Positions 62,669 to 64,000 of a stretch of 64,000 bases of DNA are shown here, in pieces (position 1 is the first letter of the stretch; each line of letters starts with the position of its first letter). Source of the DNA: Gonapodya sp. JEL0774 (taxonomy: Eukaryota; Monoblepharomycota; Monoblepharidomycetes; Monoblepharidales; Gonapodyaceae). Location: contig JADIIX010000020.1 in the NCBI GenBank assembly GCA_027604505.1, positions 43,356-107,355 on the forward strand. The letters run 5' to 3'. The translations under genes and the position numbers were made by a program. The notes under the pieces are model-generated. The model searched no databases. It worked only from the letters and a program-made list of their open reading frames with translations, and had not been told where the DNA came from.

Positions 62669-64000
62669 TCACCACTCGCCCCCGCCCCCACCCCCGGCGG
62701 CCACCTCCACATCCACCACCACGTCGTCCCCCTCAACCACCACGTCTGCCATGGCCGTCGCCGTCGCCGCCGCCTTGCCTACTCCCTTCTCCTTCCCTGC
62801 TCCCTTCCCACTCCCGCTCCCGTCCCCCTTTTCCACGCCCACCCCCTTCCCCCCCTCCCCCCTCAAAATCCTCCTCACCTCTTCCAAATCCCCGCCCACG
62901 ATCTCCCTCATCATCTGTCCCACGTCCCGCTCGTCCCAGGTGCCAAAGGTCCTCGCGAGGGGGGCGGGGGCGGGGGCGGGCTTGCCACCGCCGGCCACCG
63001 CGACCACCCCAGGCGCAGGGCCCTCGCCTTCCAAGAGGGCCGCGAAGGCCGCGTCGGACCAGAGCGGGGGGGACACGAGGACGGCGAGGAGAGGGGGTAA
63101 GGGGTGGGTGAGGTGGGCGGACCAGGAGAATGTGGTGGGTGGGGAGGGTGGTGGGGAGGACGGGGAGGGTGCAGGTGATGACGGTGACGAGCGATCCCTG
63201 TCCGCGCGGGCAAAGGCCGACACAAGCGAGTGTGGCGAGGATGCGGAGGTGAACGTTGCGGCGCGGAGGATCTTGACAGACTCGGTGTGCCGCATGGCGA
63301 GGCGGTGGAGGCGGGCTGCGGGGTGGTCGGGGTACTCGTGGTCCTGGGCCAGCTCCTCGTCCTGGTCCTGTGACGACGGTGGTAGGGGTCCGTCTGCCCT
63401 CCACCACCACCCGTCCCCGTCCTGGGCCTCGCGCAACCAGTCCTTGACAAACTCGGATCCCTGCGCCGTGCCGGCCATGAGCGTCCAGTCGAGAGCGAAC
63501 CTGTTCCCCCTGTGGTTCCCGGCGCCGCGCATGTCGCGGTCCGTGGGGAGGAACCAGGACTCGTCGCCGTCCCAGGTTTGGGGGAGGATGCCGTGGTGGT
63601 GGGAGAGGTGGGAGAGGTTGCGGAGGAGGAGGAGGTGGGGGTTGATGACGTAGCCGCCGTTGCGGCGGAGGATGTTGGGGATGAGGAGGTCGAGGGGAGT
63701 GGGGCGGGCGGGGGAGGCGGGGCGGTCGGGGTCAAGGGAGGAGAGGGAGTCGTCTGGGATGATTGAGTGGGAGACGAGTTTTGAGGCGAGGTGGAACCAT
63801 GGGGAAGAGACGAGAGCGGGGTGTGAGGAAGGGTGGTGGAGGAAGAGGCGGTCAGGTTTTGCGTGGTGGAGGATTGACTTTATGGCGAAGTAGTTCCAGG
63901 CTGTGAATTTGTGAGGGAGAGGGGTTGAAGAGGAGGAGGAGGAGGAAGGTGAGAGTGCGGGAGAGGAAGGAGGGGGGAATATGATGTGGAATACGTTTGG
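62669..64000 (-). CDS. Glycosyltransferase-like protein (sugar-binding DXD family layout), partial
   Basis: The frame enters from the right edge, so the N-terminus is missing. It begins PNVFHIIFPPP, like the family's P.VVHF.FG strand. After a Ser/Pro insert comes KFTAWNYFAIKSILHHAKPD then RLFLHH (compare HYLAIRSA..L.PD..Y.H), SPWFHLASKLVSHSIIP, and PLDLLIPNILRRNGGYVINP where the family has LR..ILY.YGGIYLD.D. NRFALDWTLMAGTAQGSEFV (compare N.FIAS) follows. The second half is Gly/Ser/Pro-rich and GC-rich, ending near 62669. The DXD metal site reads INP, so it may be inactive or only distantly related. The low-complexity C-terminus may contain an unplaced intron. Confidence 0.48.
   Translation of the reverse strand, partial: PNVFHIIFPPPSSPALSPSSSSSSSTPLPHKFTAWNYFAIKSILHHAKPDRLFLHHPSSHPALVSSPWFHLASKLVSHSIIPDDSLSSLDPDRPASPARPTPLDLLIPNILRRNGGYVINPHLLLLRNLSHLSHHHGILPQTWDGDESWFLPTDRDMRGAGNHRGNRFALDWTLMAGTAQGSEFVKDWLREAQDGDGWWWRADGPLPPSSQDQDEELAQDHEYPDHPAARLHRLAMRHTESVKILRAATFTSASSPHSLVSAFARADRDRSSPSSPAPSPSSPPPSPPTTFSWSAHLTHPLPPLLAVLVSPPLWSDAAFAALLEGEGPAPGVVAVAGGGKPAPAPAPLARTFGTWDERDVGQMMREIVGGDLEEVRRILRGEGGKGVGVEKGDGSGSGKGAGKEKGVGKAAATATAMADVVVEGDDVVVDVEVAAGGGGGGEW

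Overview
The window looks like nuclear DNA of an early-diverging, flagellated (chytrid-like) fungus. Genes are packed on both strands and cut by many short GT-AG introns, usually about 45-110 bases. The encoded proteins are eukaryotic and fungal-type: Rap1 with BRCT and Myb domains, Msh6, Rfc3/RFC5, Coq5, NF-YB and a CUE-AlkB-GRF protein. Three genes belong to cilium, basal-body or centriole families: CCDC112, TMEM237 and a WDR62/MAPKBP1-like WD40 protein. Moulds and most yeasts lack such genes, zoosporic fungi keep them. All coordinates of spliced genes are outer limits; internal exon boundaries were read by eye.

Layout, left to right. 1-2.9 kb: the 3' end of an unknown gene, then a divergent aldo/keto-reductase-like gene. 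2.8-5.6 kb: an unrecognised gene and a CCDC112 homologue. 5.6-10.9 kb: NAD kinase (minus) diverging from COQ5, then the RFC5/Rfc3 clamp-loader subunit. 11.2-16.6 kb: a hybrid histidine kinase with an ethylene-receptor membrane domain. 16.8-17.5 kb: NF-YB (minus). 18.0-21.4 kb: a eukaryotic nitrate reductase with frame disruptions and a stop, apparently a pseudogene (minus). 21.6-25.5 kb: RMC1, with an unrecognised piece in front of it (minus). 25.6-29.3 kb: an RS-rich, dsRNA-binding, OAS/DZF-like nucleotidyltransferase-fold protein (plus). 29.5-32.9 kb: TMEM237-like four-span membrane protein (minus). 33-38.9 kb: an island of different texture with only weak, unplaced coding signals. 39.6-45.2 kb: WDR62/MAPKBP1-like protein. 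45.4-47.3 kb: RCC2-like protein. 47.5-48.2 kb: NDUFB7. 48.3-51.3 kb: Rap1. 51.6-57.4 kb: Msh6. 57.5-59.9 kb: CUE-AlkB-GRF dioxygenase (minus), diverging from a short-chain dehydrogenase. 62.7-64 kb: a partial glycosyltransferase-like gene (minus).

There are no operons, but some themes recur. Genome maintenance is represented by RFC5, Rap1, Msh6 and the AlkB homologue, and the last three are consecutive. The main points of interest are the ethylene-receptor kinase with every known ethylene/copper residue conserved, the decayed nitrate reductase, the OAS-like pseudo-nucleotidyltransferase, a telomere-like motif just upstream of RAP1, and the 33-39 kb island. I recognised no rRNA, tRNA, CRISPR array or intact transposon.
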